The notes: generated by a model from the sequence alone, not told the origin. A stretch of DNA of 64,000 nucleotides from Roseovarius sp. A-2 (GCF_002072155.1 NZ_BDIY01000021.1:1-64000); one strand, 5' to 3'; counted from the first letter of the stretch, positions 24,043 through 33,086 are shown. Numbers and translations: made by a program.

Positions 24043-24185
24043 CTAGTACTCCTTTCTTTTTCGATAGGCATCTGCCAGCGCGGGCAGGATGCGGGCCAGT
24101 TCATTGTGCTCGGCTTGGGTCAGGTTCGCCTTGTCGTTCTTTCCATAAATCGCCAGCATAAACACGGGAATGTCGTCGCAGAAGA
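24043..24185 (-). pseudogene. RelE/HigB-type toxin, 3' remnant
   Basis: The reverse strand encodes [34 protein letters not shown], which is the C-terminal part of RelE/HigB-like mRNA interferases that pair with NadS-type antitoxins. The N-terminal half is missing: recognisable sequence stops near 24185. The stop is two bases from the antitoxin start, the normal operon order (toxin first). The toxin is inactive, leaving the antitoxin without a partner. Confidence 0.7.
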
Positions 24186-24296
24186 ATTGCCGACATCTGA
24201 ATACGAGGAAAGGTTGGGCTGAGAATGTGTGACGATACCGAGAGGCGCCAGCGTTTGCAGGCATTTGTTCGATCCCAAGCCGGAAACGAACTGCCT

Positions 24297-24495
24297 GTCC
24301 GAAGGCATCCTGACAGTCACCTCCTGGATGACTGGGGTTTGTATGGGCTCAGGGACGCACGGATCGAATAACTGGTGAGTCGCTTGGCGCTGGATCACGG
24401 CCTGCGGGTGGCGGAAATCGAGGGGCTGATAGTCGAGGCGCTTGAACAGCGAATGCTTCGGCCTGAAAACGGTTGGCGTCACAGGCATTGTAGCG
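24297..24495 (+). pseudogene. Broken paralogue of the small protein at 32783
   Basis: Reading 24297 onward gives [23 protein letters not shown], a TAA stop, then LVSRLALDHGLRVAEIEGLIVEALEQR. This lines up along its whole length with the intact protein at 32783–32986 (RRLHPDSHELHDWPIYGPKDPEIANLVDALAYDHGLRVREIEEVILQALRAR). The in-frame stop and lack of a start mean it is dead. Two copies in one element suggest a family linked to this element type. Confidence 0.65.
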
Positions 24496-24611
24496 GTGAA
24501 TCGCTTTGATGAGCCGGCGCGTTCGGGAGCGCGGCGCTCCCGAACAGCCTGCATCTTTCCTAAAAGGTCTGACCTATGCACTCGGGTACTCGGCCACACC
24601 TTCGTGCAACG

Positions 24612-24669
24612 GTAGCAAGGGCTTAGAGCGTGGAGACCTCAAATATCGGAACGCTCCAAGCCCTTGCGG
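24612..24669 (+). repeat. Paired 58-base hairpin element, right copy
   Basis: The same design as 10816–10873: a 17-base stem (GCAAGGGCTTAGAGCGT with one A·C mismatch), a 19-base loop beginning GGAGAC and ending AAATATCGGA, and here a run of five T after GCGG. It is identical to the left copy at 52 of 58 positions, with one compensatory stem change. It lies between the toxin–antitoxin graveyard and the defence operon. Confidence 0.85.
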
Positions 24670-24884
24670 TTTTTGGCCGATTGCTCGACCGGGGCACGTC
24701 ACCCACAACCAGGGAGTGCTGCGCGATATATAGTTGCTCGCAAACCGTGTGTGGCTGACATGGCCCATGCCAAGGCCAAGCCAACGCGGACGACTACCTC
24801 TCCCAGAAATACTGTAGTATAGCACTCACCAGAGCAAACTTTCATGATCTGCTTGGTAGGTCGTACGAACTAAACAAAGTTCCA

Positions 24885-25136
24885 TTGGGTGACCACTTGA
24901 CTGATTTTTCACTCGACGACTGCAAGCGTTTTCCCGAAAACTGCAAGGCGTTCTTGGACAACGTGAAAAGCAGCGACCCTGAAATGGCGGCAATCCTTGA
25001 GGCGAACTGGAGTAAGCTTCTCGCCGTTGTCTGCGACGGAGAAAGGGATACCAAAGCCCGGACAACATTTAACGAGGCTATTGCCGCCGCTCTGGATGAC
25101 CGTCTTGTGAAAGACGCAGAAGCGGAGAGCGACTGA
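24885..25136 (+). CDS. Small protein coupled to the SMC-like ATPase
   Basis: An 83-residue acidic helical protein whose TGA overlaps the ATPase start (TGATG). The only near start is TTG at 24885. The frame stays open upstream to 24759 without ATG, so the gene may be longer with an unusual start or may have lost its 5' end at the junction near 24800. There is no recognised domain. By position it could be the small ‘middle component’ that accompanies ABC ATPases in three-component conflict systems, which is an inference from context. Confidence 0.5.
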   Translation: MGDHLTDFSLDDCKRFPENCKAFLDNVKSSDPEMAAILEANWSKLLAVVCDGERDTKARTTFNEAIAAALDDRLVKDAEAESD

Positions 25137-27634
25137 TGCCCCGCTACTTTCTCAGAAGATTAAAGGTCGAAGGCTTCCGGGGAGTCAATAATCAGGGCAA
25201 TCCGCTCGACATCAGTTTCAAATCAGATGCCGTAAATTCCGTTTTTGCTGTCAACGGAATTGGAAAAAGCTCTATTTTTGAATCGCTGTACTATGCGATT
25301 CAAGGGACAATACCGAAACTTGATGACCTGAAGGCGCACGAACGTCCGCAGGACTATTACTGCAATCGTTTCCATTCCGGCAACAAGGCCATGATCGAGG
25401 TCGAGTTGGAGCCGGATGACGGTGGTGCGGTGGTGTCCATCAAAGTGGAACGCGATGGTGGCGGAAACCGGACGGTTAGCAGCCCCAGTGGGCACGCCGA
25501 TCCCGAAGGTTTTCTTGGGACGCTGAACGAAGCCTTTGCACTCCTTGATTACCGCACCTTCTCGCGGTTCATTGAAGAGTCGCCGCTTGAGCGTGGCCGG
25601 ACATTCTCCGCCCTTCTGGGGCTTTCGGAATACTCCGATTGCCGTCAGGCGCTGCAGGCTGTGTCCGATACGCGCACGACAAACACCGACCTCGAAATGA
25701 AGGTACTGGCGACACAGATCGCCGGAACGCAACGCGCTGTTCAGCAAGCCTTGGCGGCACTTCGATCCAATTTCGAGAAGGTCACAGGGAAGCCTCTCGA
25801 AGATGTTGGCAAGCTCGACCAATACGCCTCCGAGGTTTCAAAGGCGCTTGGCAACGTCGAACTTCTTAAGGAACATTTCGACGGAAAATCTCTGGATGAC
25901 ATAGATTTCGGCGCCATCAAGGATGCCATCAAGACGGCCGAGGGCGGAGAAAAGCGCAAAGAGCTCGAGACAGCTATTGCCGATATTTCGGCTCTAGAGG
26001 AATTGGGAGCCCACGACGCAACGGCGATTGAAGAAGAGCAGAAAAGGATAAAAGCGCTTATCGCTGAGCGGGACGCTTTGCTGGCCGCTACCCGAGGCGA
26101 TCTGTTTGAAAAGCTCTATTCGGCGGCGCAGGATGTGGTCCAGAGCGATGTTTGGTCAAATGATACCCAATGCCCCCTCTGTGAGAGCGACCTCAAGAGC
26201 TCCATAAGCGCACATATCGAGCATCAGCTCACCCAGTATGCCGATTCAGCGGCCAAGGCGAAGGAACTTGGGGAGCTATGGGAGGGCTCAGGTTGGCGGC
26301 AGTGTCTGTCCGACCACGAGCTCGCAAAGGTTCTGGGCGTAGATGCAGGGGGCCGCATCCTCGCGCGCTTCGATGGCAGGATGAAATCAGGCGAAGTCAG
26401 CGACATCGATGCCATCGCTGCGGTTACGCGCACAAACGAGCTTACGGGCCTTGTCCCAGACTTACTGGAGAAGGCGCAGGAAAAGAAAACGAACCTCGAA
26501 TCTGAGCTACCCGCATCGCTCGTTCAGCTCACTGAACAAGTGGAATACGGGCGGCAGTTCAAGGATGCTTTGGGCAGCTACAAACAAGGCCAATCAGAGG
26601 AAAGGGAACATCAAGCCCGGTTGGATATTCGCGAGCGCTGGAAAACGTTCATCTCCAAGGCTTCATCCAAATTTGCAGCCGCTGAGGCGGCGTTGTCCAA
26701 GGCCAAGATCAATGACATCGATGCCGAGTACAAATCCATGTACAAGGACATCATGCAGGTTGGCGACGTTGTGCCTGACCTGCAACGCGCCGCAGACAAA
26801 GAAGACCTGAATGTAGAACTCAGCGATTTTCATGGCCAGCGCAAGCTATCTGCGCGCGCTTTGCTGTCAGAGAGTTACCGCAACGCTCTTGCGATATCCG
26901 TCTTCCTAGCGGCGGCGATGAAGCATTCTGGTGCGCCCCGCTTTGTTGTTCTTGATGATGTGACATCGAGTTTCGATGCCGGGCACCAGTTCTATCTGAT
27001 GGAATTGATCAGAACCAAGCTTCAACATCCGCAGAATGCAGATGGTCTGCAATTTATCATCCTGAGTCACGATGGGCTGCTTGAAAAATACTTCGATACG
27101 AAAGGCGGAACTGTAGCCTGGCATCATAATAGATTGCAGGGTTCGCCCCCTATGGGAGATATTCTCCATCAGGCCCAGGGCGCTGATCGCCTCAAGACAC
27201 GCGTTACGACCCTTCTTTCTGCTGGACAGATCAGTGAAGCCGAGCCGATTGTCCGCCAGTATCTAGAATACAAGCTCCAGCAGATAATCCGAAAGGTGAA
27301 TATTTCTGTCCCACTCGATTTCGCGATCAAAGACACGAACAAGATGGTCAGCAATTGCCTTGATGCGATCAAAGAGGCGATTGATCTGCACCAGAGGGCA
27401 GGCACACTTGTTCTTGAGGCGCAGCAGGTTCATGATGTACTGAACTCTCATGTTCCGGCGATCGTTAGCAATTGGGTTAGTCACTATGCGACAGGAGGCA
27501 GCAGTAGCTTCTCCGCACCAGTACTCAACGGCGTGATAAGTTCCATCGACGCCATGGCGGATTGCTTTGGATACGACGATACATCGACATCGCCTACGCG
27601 GCGCCGTTGGTACAGGTCTCTTTCCAGGCGATAG
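25136..27634 (+). CDS. SMC/RloC-like ATPase with zinc hook, putative defence protein
   Basis: An 832-residue split-ABC ATPase. Walker A is N40-GIGKSS46. Two coiled-coil arms (about 180–330 and 360–550) flank a zinc hook C346-PL-C349. The ABC signature LSESYRNAL is at 577–585, Walker B VVLDD at 604–608 and switch His at 645. Rad50 and the anticodon nuclease RloC share this layout. The 180 residues after the ATPase head are an additional helical domain with R707-QYL-E711 and downstream His residues, which could be a nuclease module. It is coupled upstream to a small protein and followed by a restriction–methylation gene. Confidence 0.8.
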   Translation: MPRYFLRRLKVEGFRGVNNQGNPLDISFKSDAVNSVFAVNGIGKSSIFESLYYAIQGTIPKLDDLKAHERPQDYYCNRFHSGNKAMIEVELEPDDGGAVVSIKVERDGGGNRTVSSPSGHADPEGFLGTLNEAFALLDYRTFSRFIEESPLERGRTFSALLGLSEYSDCRQALQAVSDTRTTNTDLEMKVLATQIAGTQRAVQQALAALRSNFEKVTGKPLEDVGKLDQYASEVSKALGNVELLKEHFDGKSLDDIDFGAIKDAIKTAEGGEKRKELETAIADISALEELGAHDATAIEEEQKRIKALIAERDALLAATRGDLFEKLYSAAQDVVQSDVWSNDTQCPLCESDLKSSISAHIEHQLTQYADSAAKAKELGELWEGSGWRQCLSDHELAKVLGVDAGGRILARFDGRMKSGEVSDIDAIAAVTRTNELTGLVPDLLEKAQEKKTNLESELPASLVQLTEQVEYGRQFKDALGSYKQGQSEEREHQARLDIRERWKTFISKASSKFAAAEAALSKAKINDIDAEYKSMYKDIMQVGDVVPDLQRAADKEDLNVELSDFHGQRKLSARALLSESYRNALAISVFLAAAMKHSGAPRFVVLDDVTSSFDAGHQFYLMELIRTKLQHPQNADGLQFIILSHDGLLEKYFDTKGGTVAWHHNRLQGSPPMGDILHQAQGADRLKTRVTTLLSAGQISEAEPIVRQYLEYKLQQIIRKVNISVPLDFAIKDTNKMVSNCLDAIKEAIDLHQRAGTLVLEAQQVHDVLNSHVPAIVSNWVSHYATGGSSSFSAPVLNGVISSIDAMADCFGYDDTSTSPTRRRWYRSLSRR

Positions 27635-27869
27635 CCTATTCGTTCGAGTGTTGGTTACTCCCAACGGCAAGGCGGAGATCGAGCACTTTGCGGTTGTCGT
27701 TAAAAACCCGCACCCAACCCCTTCGTGTCCGAGCAGCGGCGGTTGAGTGGGCCATGTCGACCGTGTCTCAGCAGGCGACAATAGACAGAAGAAGACTGGA
27801 AGGTAACGAATTATTGCTTTTTTGCTGCGGCAAGAGTTAGTTTCCGTTTTAAAAGGAAAGTGCTGAGCA

Positions 27870-30800
27870 GTGCCCGATTTCGATGACCTGATCTCCCGCT
27901 TCGGGATCGAAGCGCAACGCCGCCTCTCGTCTGTAGTTTCTGGCCGCCCCGAGGAACAGCTAAGAGGCCCGCTTGAAACCCTCTTTCCCGGGCTCGCCCA
28001 GATCTGCGGCCTTGGTGTCTCCGATATCTTCCTCGTGCCCGAGACGCCGATGCCGGAATTGGCCATCCGTCCAGACTTCGCCATTATGCGGCGACGGGGG
28101 GCAGCGTCGGACCTCATAGGCTTCGTGGAGATTAAAGCTCCCGGCAAGGGCGCAGACCCTCGAAGGTTCACAGACGCGCACGACAAGAAGCAGTGGGAGA
28201 AGCTGAAAGCCCTCCCCAACCTAATCTACACCGACGGCAATGAGTTCTCCGTCTGGCACGACGGTGAGCTTCAGGAGGCGTCGAGTGGGTCCGGCATAGT
28301 ACGTCTCAGCGGAGACATTCGGACTGCTGGAGGCGGTCTGACGGGTTCTGCGGACCTTGTGTCCATCTTCAACAACTTTCTAACCTGGACGCCTACCAGC
28401 CCACGCAACGCCCGCGAGCTGGCCCGTATATCCGCCCGCCTGTGCCGCCTGCTCAGGGATGAGACCATCGAAAGACTGGAAGCCGACGACTCCGAGGTTG
28501 CCGCGCTGCGGTCCGATTGGCGACAAATCCTGTTCCCGGAGGCTGACGACAAGCAGTTCGCGGATGGTTACGCTCAAGCGGTCGTTTTCGGTCTCTTAAT
28601 GGCTCGTGCTCGTGGCGTCTCGCTGGCCGATGGTATCGACCATGCGGCGCGCGACCTCCGAACGACGGATTCTCTCATCGGGACGGCGCTTGGGTTTCTG
28701 ACCTCCAATCCCGACACGCTGGCGACCTCTCTCAAATCGCTCACCCGCGTTCTGGACGCTGTGGACTGGCCCACCGTGTCACGGGGCGATGATGATGCAT
28801 GGCTCTATTTCTACGAGTTCTTCCTCGAAACCTACGACAACAAACTCCGCAAGCAGACAGGCTCATATTACACCCCGCCCGAAGTGGTGCGGGCGGTGGT
28901 GCGCCTGACCGACGATATCTTGCGCCACCCCGCCCGTTTTGCCCTGACCAGCGGCTATCGGGCCGACGAGGTGACAGTCGTTGACCCTGCCGTTGGCACC
29001 GGCACCTTTCTCTTGGGCATCCTGAGTCATATAGCCGAGCAGGTTGAGGCCGACCTTGGGGCGGGAGCGGTCCCTGGCGCGATGGAAGCAATCGCCCGCC
29101 GTCTCATCGGGTTCGAGTTACAGTTTGGCCCCTTCGTAGTGGCTCAACTCCGCCTCCTGAGTGAGCTGTTGGAGCTGACCGGCTCTGGCTCCATTCACCC
29201 TCGCCTGTTCGTCACCGACACGCTCAGCGACCCAGAGGAGTCCCGCGCCCGCCTACCGTCCCTCTTTGCCCCTCTCACGGCCAGCTATGAGGAGGCCAAC
29301 CGCATCAAAGGTGAGGAGCCGATTACGGTGGTCATCGGCAACCCACCCTACAAGGAGAAAGCCAAGGGGCGCGGCGGGTGGGTTGAAGAAGGCCGCGATG
29401 GCGAAGCAGCACCGCTGGACGAATGGAAGACCCCGCCGGAATGGGGAGCGGGAGCGCACCTCAAACATCTCAAAAACCTTTATGTCTATTTCTGGCGTTG
29501 GGCGACTTGGAAGGTCTTTGGCGACCCGCCCGTCGAGGGCGAGACCCCGAGGCCCGACCGCAAAGGCGTGGTGTGCTTCATCACAGTCGCCGGATTCTTG
29601 AATGGTCCGGGCTTCCAGAAAATGAGGGCAGACCTGCGCCGTGACGCCGATGAGATTTGGGTCATCGACGCCACGCCCGAGGGCCACCAGCCACCGGTAA
29701 ACAGCCGGATTTTTCAAGGTGTCCAGCAGCCCGTTTGTATCGTCATTGCGGCCCGGAATAGCGACGAAGGAACCGCCGATCCGGCCACCGTGCGTTTCCG
29801 CCGCCTACCTGCGGTTCGGCGTGAAGACAAGTTCACGGCGTTGGCGACTATTGGAATTGATGACCCGCAATGGGAGATTTGTCCGAACCAGCCAAGAGCG
29901 CCCTTCTTGCCGCCCGCAGAAGGCGTTTGGGGTTCTGGGGCGCCATTAGCGGACATATTCCTTTGGGATGGGTCTGGCGTGATGGCAGGTCGCACTTGGG
30001 TAATCTCGCCAGATTCCCAGTCTTTAGACCAGCGATGGCAAACGCTGAAGGCAGAGCGGGATTCGGATGAACAAGCAAAGTTGTTTCATCCCCATCTGCG
30101 CAATGGGCGTCCGGGTGATAAACATATTGACAAGGAACTTCGGGCGGGACTTTCCGGGCATCCCTTCCGAAGCCAGCCCGTTCGTAGTGACACTGGCGAG
30201 GCGATACCACCGGTGCGATATGCTATGCGTTCGCTTGACCGCCAGTGGGTCGTCCCTGACGGGCGACTTATCAACCAAGCAAATCCGACGCTTTGGGAGA
30301 ACTTCGGGCCGTCTCAAATCTTTATCACCTCGCCCGAAGATAGAACTCCGACGAACGGACCGGCTTGTTCGATTTGCGCACTTATTCCAGACCTCCATCA
30401 CTACCACGGCCGCGGGGGGCGGGTGTTCCCACTCTGGGCCGATAGAGCCGCCACCCAATCCAATATCCGTCCCGCCTTTCTGGCCGCGCTCACGCGCAGC
30501 CTGAGCAACCCGGTAGCGGCCCCCGATCTGTTGGTCTACATCGCGGCTGTGGCAGCCAACCCAGCCTATACCGCACGCTTTCAAGTCGACCTTATCCAGC
30601 CCGGTCTACGCATACCGCTGACCGCCCGCCACGATCTGTTCCAAGAGGGTGTGGAAATCGGCAAGCGTGTGGTCTGGCTCCACACCTACGGCGAACGCTT
30701 CACTGACCCCGCGAATGACCGCCCCGCAGGTCCACCAAGGGCCGCAGAAGGCCCCACCATCCCAATGGGCGGAGCCATCCCGGCGGACCCTGACAAGTTC

Positions 30801-31223
30801 CCCAATGAGTTGAGCTATGACGAGGCCGCGCGCCGCCTCTATGTCGGCGAAGGCTTCATCGACAATGTATCGCCAGAAGTCAGGGCCTACGAGGTCTCAG
30901 GTAAGAACATCATTGACCAATGGTTCAGTTACCGCCGCCTTGACCGCAGCCGTCCGATTATCGGTGACCGCCGCCCGCCGTCGCCGCTGGAACAGATCCA
31001 GCCCGACCGCTGGCCCGCTTCCTATACCGAAGATCTCGTCAACCTGCTTCACGTTTTGACGCTGTTGACCGCCTTGGAGCTCGACCAGGCCGACCTCTTG
31101 GAGCGTATCTGTACCGGCCCCCTTATCGACGCCGAGTTGCTGCGGGCCGAGGGCGTTTTTGACGACGACAGCTCCGCCACGACCCGCGCAGGAGATGACC
31201 GACAGGACGAATTCGCGTTTTGA
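27870..31223 (+). CDS. Single-chain restriction–methylation enzyme (type IIG/ISP-like)
   Basis: 1,117 residues. The N-terminus has a PD-(D/E)xK nuclease pattern (R67-PDFAI, then F-V-E87-I-K89-APGKG). An N6-adenine methyltransferase domain follows, with the SAM-binding motif VVDPAVGTGTF at about 370–380 and the catalytic NPPY at about 491. The C-terminal 450 residues fit the target-recognition domain of type ISP/IIG enzymes. No helicase domain is present. It should modify and cut DNA at a specific site from one polypeptide. The start is GTG with AAAGGAAAG upstream, 235 bases after the ATPase gene. It is the likely backbone of the element's defence segment. Confidence 0.85.
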   Translation: MPDFDDLISRFGIEAQRRLSSVVSGRPEEQLRGPLETLFPGLAQICGLGVSDIFLVPETPMPELAIRPDFAIMRRRGAASDLIGFVEIKAPGKGADPRRFTDAHDKKQWEKLKALPNLIYTDGNEFSVWHDGELQEASSGSGIVRLSGDIRTAGGGLTGSADLVSIFNNFLTWTPTSPRNARELARISARLCRLLRDETIERLEADDSEVAALRSDWRQILFPEADDKQFADGYAQAVVFGLLMARARGVSLADGIDHAARDLRTTDSLIGTALGFLTSNPDTLATSLKSLTRVLDAVDWPTVSRGDDDAWLYFYEFFLETYDNKLRKQTGSYYTPPEVVRAVVRLTDDILRHPARFALTSGYRADEVTVVDPAVGTGTFLLGILSHIAEQVEADLGAGAVPGAMEAIARRLIGFELQFGPFVVAQLRLLSELLELTGSGSIHPRLFVTDTLSDPEESRARLPSLFAPLTASYEEANRIKGEEPITVVIGNPPYKEKAKGRGGWVEEGRDGEAAPLDEWKTPPEWGAGAHLKHLKNLYVYFWRWATWKVFGDPPVEGETPRPDRKGVVCFITVAGFLNGPGFQKMRADLRRDADEIWVIDATPEGHQPPVNSRIFQGVQQPVCIVIAARNSDEGTADPATVRFRRLPAVRREDKFTALATIGIDDPQWEICPNQPRAPFLPPAEGVWGSGAPLADIFLWDGSGVMAGRTWVISPDSQSLDQRWQTLKAERDSDEQAKLFHPHLRNGRPGDKHIDKELRAGLSGHPFRSQPVRSDTGEAIPPVRYAMRSLDRQWVVPDGRLINQANPTLWENFGPSQIFITSPEDRTPTNGPACSICALIPDLHHYHGRGGRVFPLWADRAATQSNIRPAFLAALTRSLSNPVAAPDLLVYIAAVAANPAYTARFQVDLIQPGLRIPLTARHDLFQEGVEIGKRVVWLHTYGERFTDPANDRPAGPPRAAEGPTIPMGGAIPADPDKFPNELSYDEAARRLYVGEGFIDNVSPEVRAYEVSGKNIIDQWFSYRRLDRSRPIIGDRRPPSPLEQIQPDRWPASYTEDLVNLLHVLTLLTALELDQADLLERICTGPLIDAELLRAEGVFDDDSSATTRAGDDRQDEFAF

Positions 31224-31291
31224 TTGTCATGCGTCTGCTGGACGTGCGAGGTTCTCAAGTTTTCACGCACTGCCCTGGATATTCGACCCGT

Positions 31292-31831
31292 TCAGGTTTC
31301 GTCGAAATCCAAGGACTGCTGCGGGTCTTCGGGGGGAAGGTCGAGTTCGGCCGTCCGGTATGCGTCCAACCCAGCGTGCTTTGCGTAGCTGTGCACATCA
31401 GCGTCGTCCGAATAGATTGCGTGCGCGCCTTCTGCCTTCGCAATCGCAACGATCTGACGGTCAAACTTAATCTTGGTTTTGGTCGCGTCGGGATTTGCCG
31501 CGTCGATACGATGGCCACCGCGCTTGATCGCATCACTCATGGCAATGGCCGCTTCGATAGCTGCCTTCTGGTCGAAGGGTGCGATCCTGAAGGCTGCTTG
31601 TCCATTGAGGGTGTCGAGGTATGCCTGCATGGCACCTCCGGCATGGACCAGCACTTCACTCAGGACAGGGGTCGGGATAACGATCTTCTCTTTGTCGGCG
31701 GTGAGATTTGTGATCAGGTATTCGATCCGCTCAGCTGCCTTCTCTACGGAAATGCCGGTATCAGGGTCAACCGGCGCTTTGGCGTTGGGATCAAGGACAA
31801 GCAGCAAGATCGAACTATCGAAAACAACCAT
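31292..31831 (-). CDS. PIN-domain protein (putative toxin)
   Basis: A 179-residue PIN-fold protein with the expected acidic residues: Asp in MVVFDSSILLL, Glu in TPVLSEVLVH, and Asp residues in IKFDRQIVAIA and YSDDADVHSYA. PIN proteins are metal-dependent ribonucleases, most often VapC-type toxins. Its ATG overlaps the TGA of the upstream 252-residue gene by one base, a toxin–antitoxin-like coupling, but the partner is far larger than any standard VapB. It converges on the restriction gene from the other strand. Confidence 0.8.
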   Translation of the reverse strand: MVVFDSSILLLVLDPNAKAPVDPDTGISVEKAAERIEYLITNLTADKEKIVIPTPVLSEVLVHAGGAMQAYLDTLNGQAAFRIAPFDQKAAIEAAIAMSDAIKRGGHRIDAANPDATKTKIKFDRQIVAIAKAEGAHAIYSDDADVHSYAKHAGLDAYRTAELDLPPEDPQQSLDFDET

Positions 31832-32589
31832 CAGTGGAAACCGTTGCCCTTCTCGCGCAGAGCTTTCAGTGCTCCAATCGGATCATCCATACTAGCCCAA
31901 TCACTGCCCTTGATCTCACGCATCTGGTCGATAGCGTCTTTAAGATCGTCGGGGGCGAGCACGGTGAAATTATCCACACGAAACTTTTTCAGAATCCAAT
32001 TGCCATCTTGATCACGAAGCCATCGGCCTGTGCCGAAAATACGCACAGGCTCGTACATATGCTTGGCAAGACGGCGAGCAGTGTCGCGATTGGTGTCGAT
32101 GCCGGTATACTTAATCTCACCGTTCTGTAGCTGAAGGTGCACGGTCTGATCCGCGCCGCTGACGCTGATCAGTATTCCATCGAGCGTGCCTTCCTGATTG
32201 AACGGCCCATACGTTGTCGGTTTGGGGCGGTTCACACCTGGAAAGACAATGATTTCGGCGCTCTCGTCGCCGTCTTCGTAGACGAAGCCAGTGGCGTTGT
32301 CTTCCGCAAGCAAGCGGTCGATCTCTGTCTTGGCCCTTGTTGCCTCAGGACTACCCTCACCTCGCTTCACCTGGGCGATATGAGCTGCAACCTTCGGCAC
32401 GTCCTCGTGGTCGATTCTCGTGACAAGTTGCGTGCTGCCGGGCTTCAGAGTATCGAAGTGAACGGCAGTATCATGACCGAGCATAGCGGCAAGGTTTTGC
32501 ATGTACTGAGCCAACCGAGCCATCGGAATGGTCTCGGGCGTGTAGGCTTTGATATACAGCGTGTAGTTCTTGCTCATGGTCTCACTCAT
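31831..32589 (-). CDS. Partner protein of the PIN-domain gene
   Basis: A 252-residue soluble protein with no domain I can name. It begins MSETMSKNYTLYIKAYTPETIPMARLAQYM. A central basic–acidic stretch (TRAKTEIDRLLAEDNATG) is followed by a beta-rich part. The ATG at 32589 is preferred (GAGG six bases before). A start at 32649 is possible. It is the first gene of a two-gene operon with the PIN protein and may act as antitoxin or as a sensor that gates it. Confidence 0.6.
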   Translation of the reverse strand: MSETMSKNYTLYIKAYTPETIPMARLAQYMQNLAAMLGHDTAVHFDTLKPGSTQLVTRIDHEDVPKVAAHIAQVKRGEGSPEATRAKTEIDRLLAEDNATGFVYEDGDESAEIIVFPGVNRPKPTTYGPFNQEGTLDGILISVSGADQTVHLQLQNGEIKYTGIDTNRDTARRLAKHMYEPVRIFGTGRWLRDQDGNWILKKFRVDNFTVLAPDDLKDAIDQMREIKGSDWASMDDPIGALKALREKGNGFH

Positions 32590-32782
32590 CGCGGCCTCTA
32601 GGGTTGAGCCGCAGTCCTCATCGTAGCATCTAGAGTTGGCGAATGACAATAAAATCCAATGAAGACATGGATTTAGGAAAGGTCTTTGAAATTCAGAATC
32701 TTAGTGGGTCCCATGTGCATAGTAGTGCTTCGCCGGGACGGTTCTCCCCCGTTTAGCCAAAGTGTGATTTGGAGGAAAGTTG

Positions 32783-32986
32783 ATGGAACGGCGATTGCAC
32801 CCTGACAGCCATGAGCTACACGACTGGCCCATATACGGTCCCAAGGACCCGGAGATCGCCAATCTGGTTGACGCGCTCGCATACGACCATGGACTCCGTG
32901 TTCGAGAGATCGAGGAAGTTATTCTGCAAGCGTTACGAGCTCGTGTGTCAGCTGAAGAAGCGCGAAGCGGACACAGCTCTACCTGA
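32783..32986 (+). CDS. Small element-encoded protein, intact copy
   Basis: 67 residues starting at an ATG with an excellent GGAGGAAAG site. Central helices (ANLVDALAYDHGLRVREIEEVILQALRAR) suggest a small DNA- or protein-binding module. A dead copy lies at 24297–24495 in the same element. It sits about 100 bases inside attR, a usual place for element-control genes. No family recognised. Confidence 0.65.
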   Translation: MERRLHPDSHELHDWPIYGPKDPEIANLVDALAYDHGLRVREIEEVILQALRARVSAEEARSGHSST

Positions 32987-33086
32987 TGGGCTTTCGCGCT
33001 TCAGGGTGTGGTGCAAAGTGTGGTATGTGATATTTGTTATAAGTATTTATGTATTATTATCATATTGATGAATGAAATGTAGCGCA

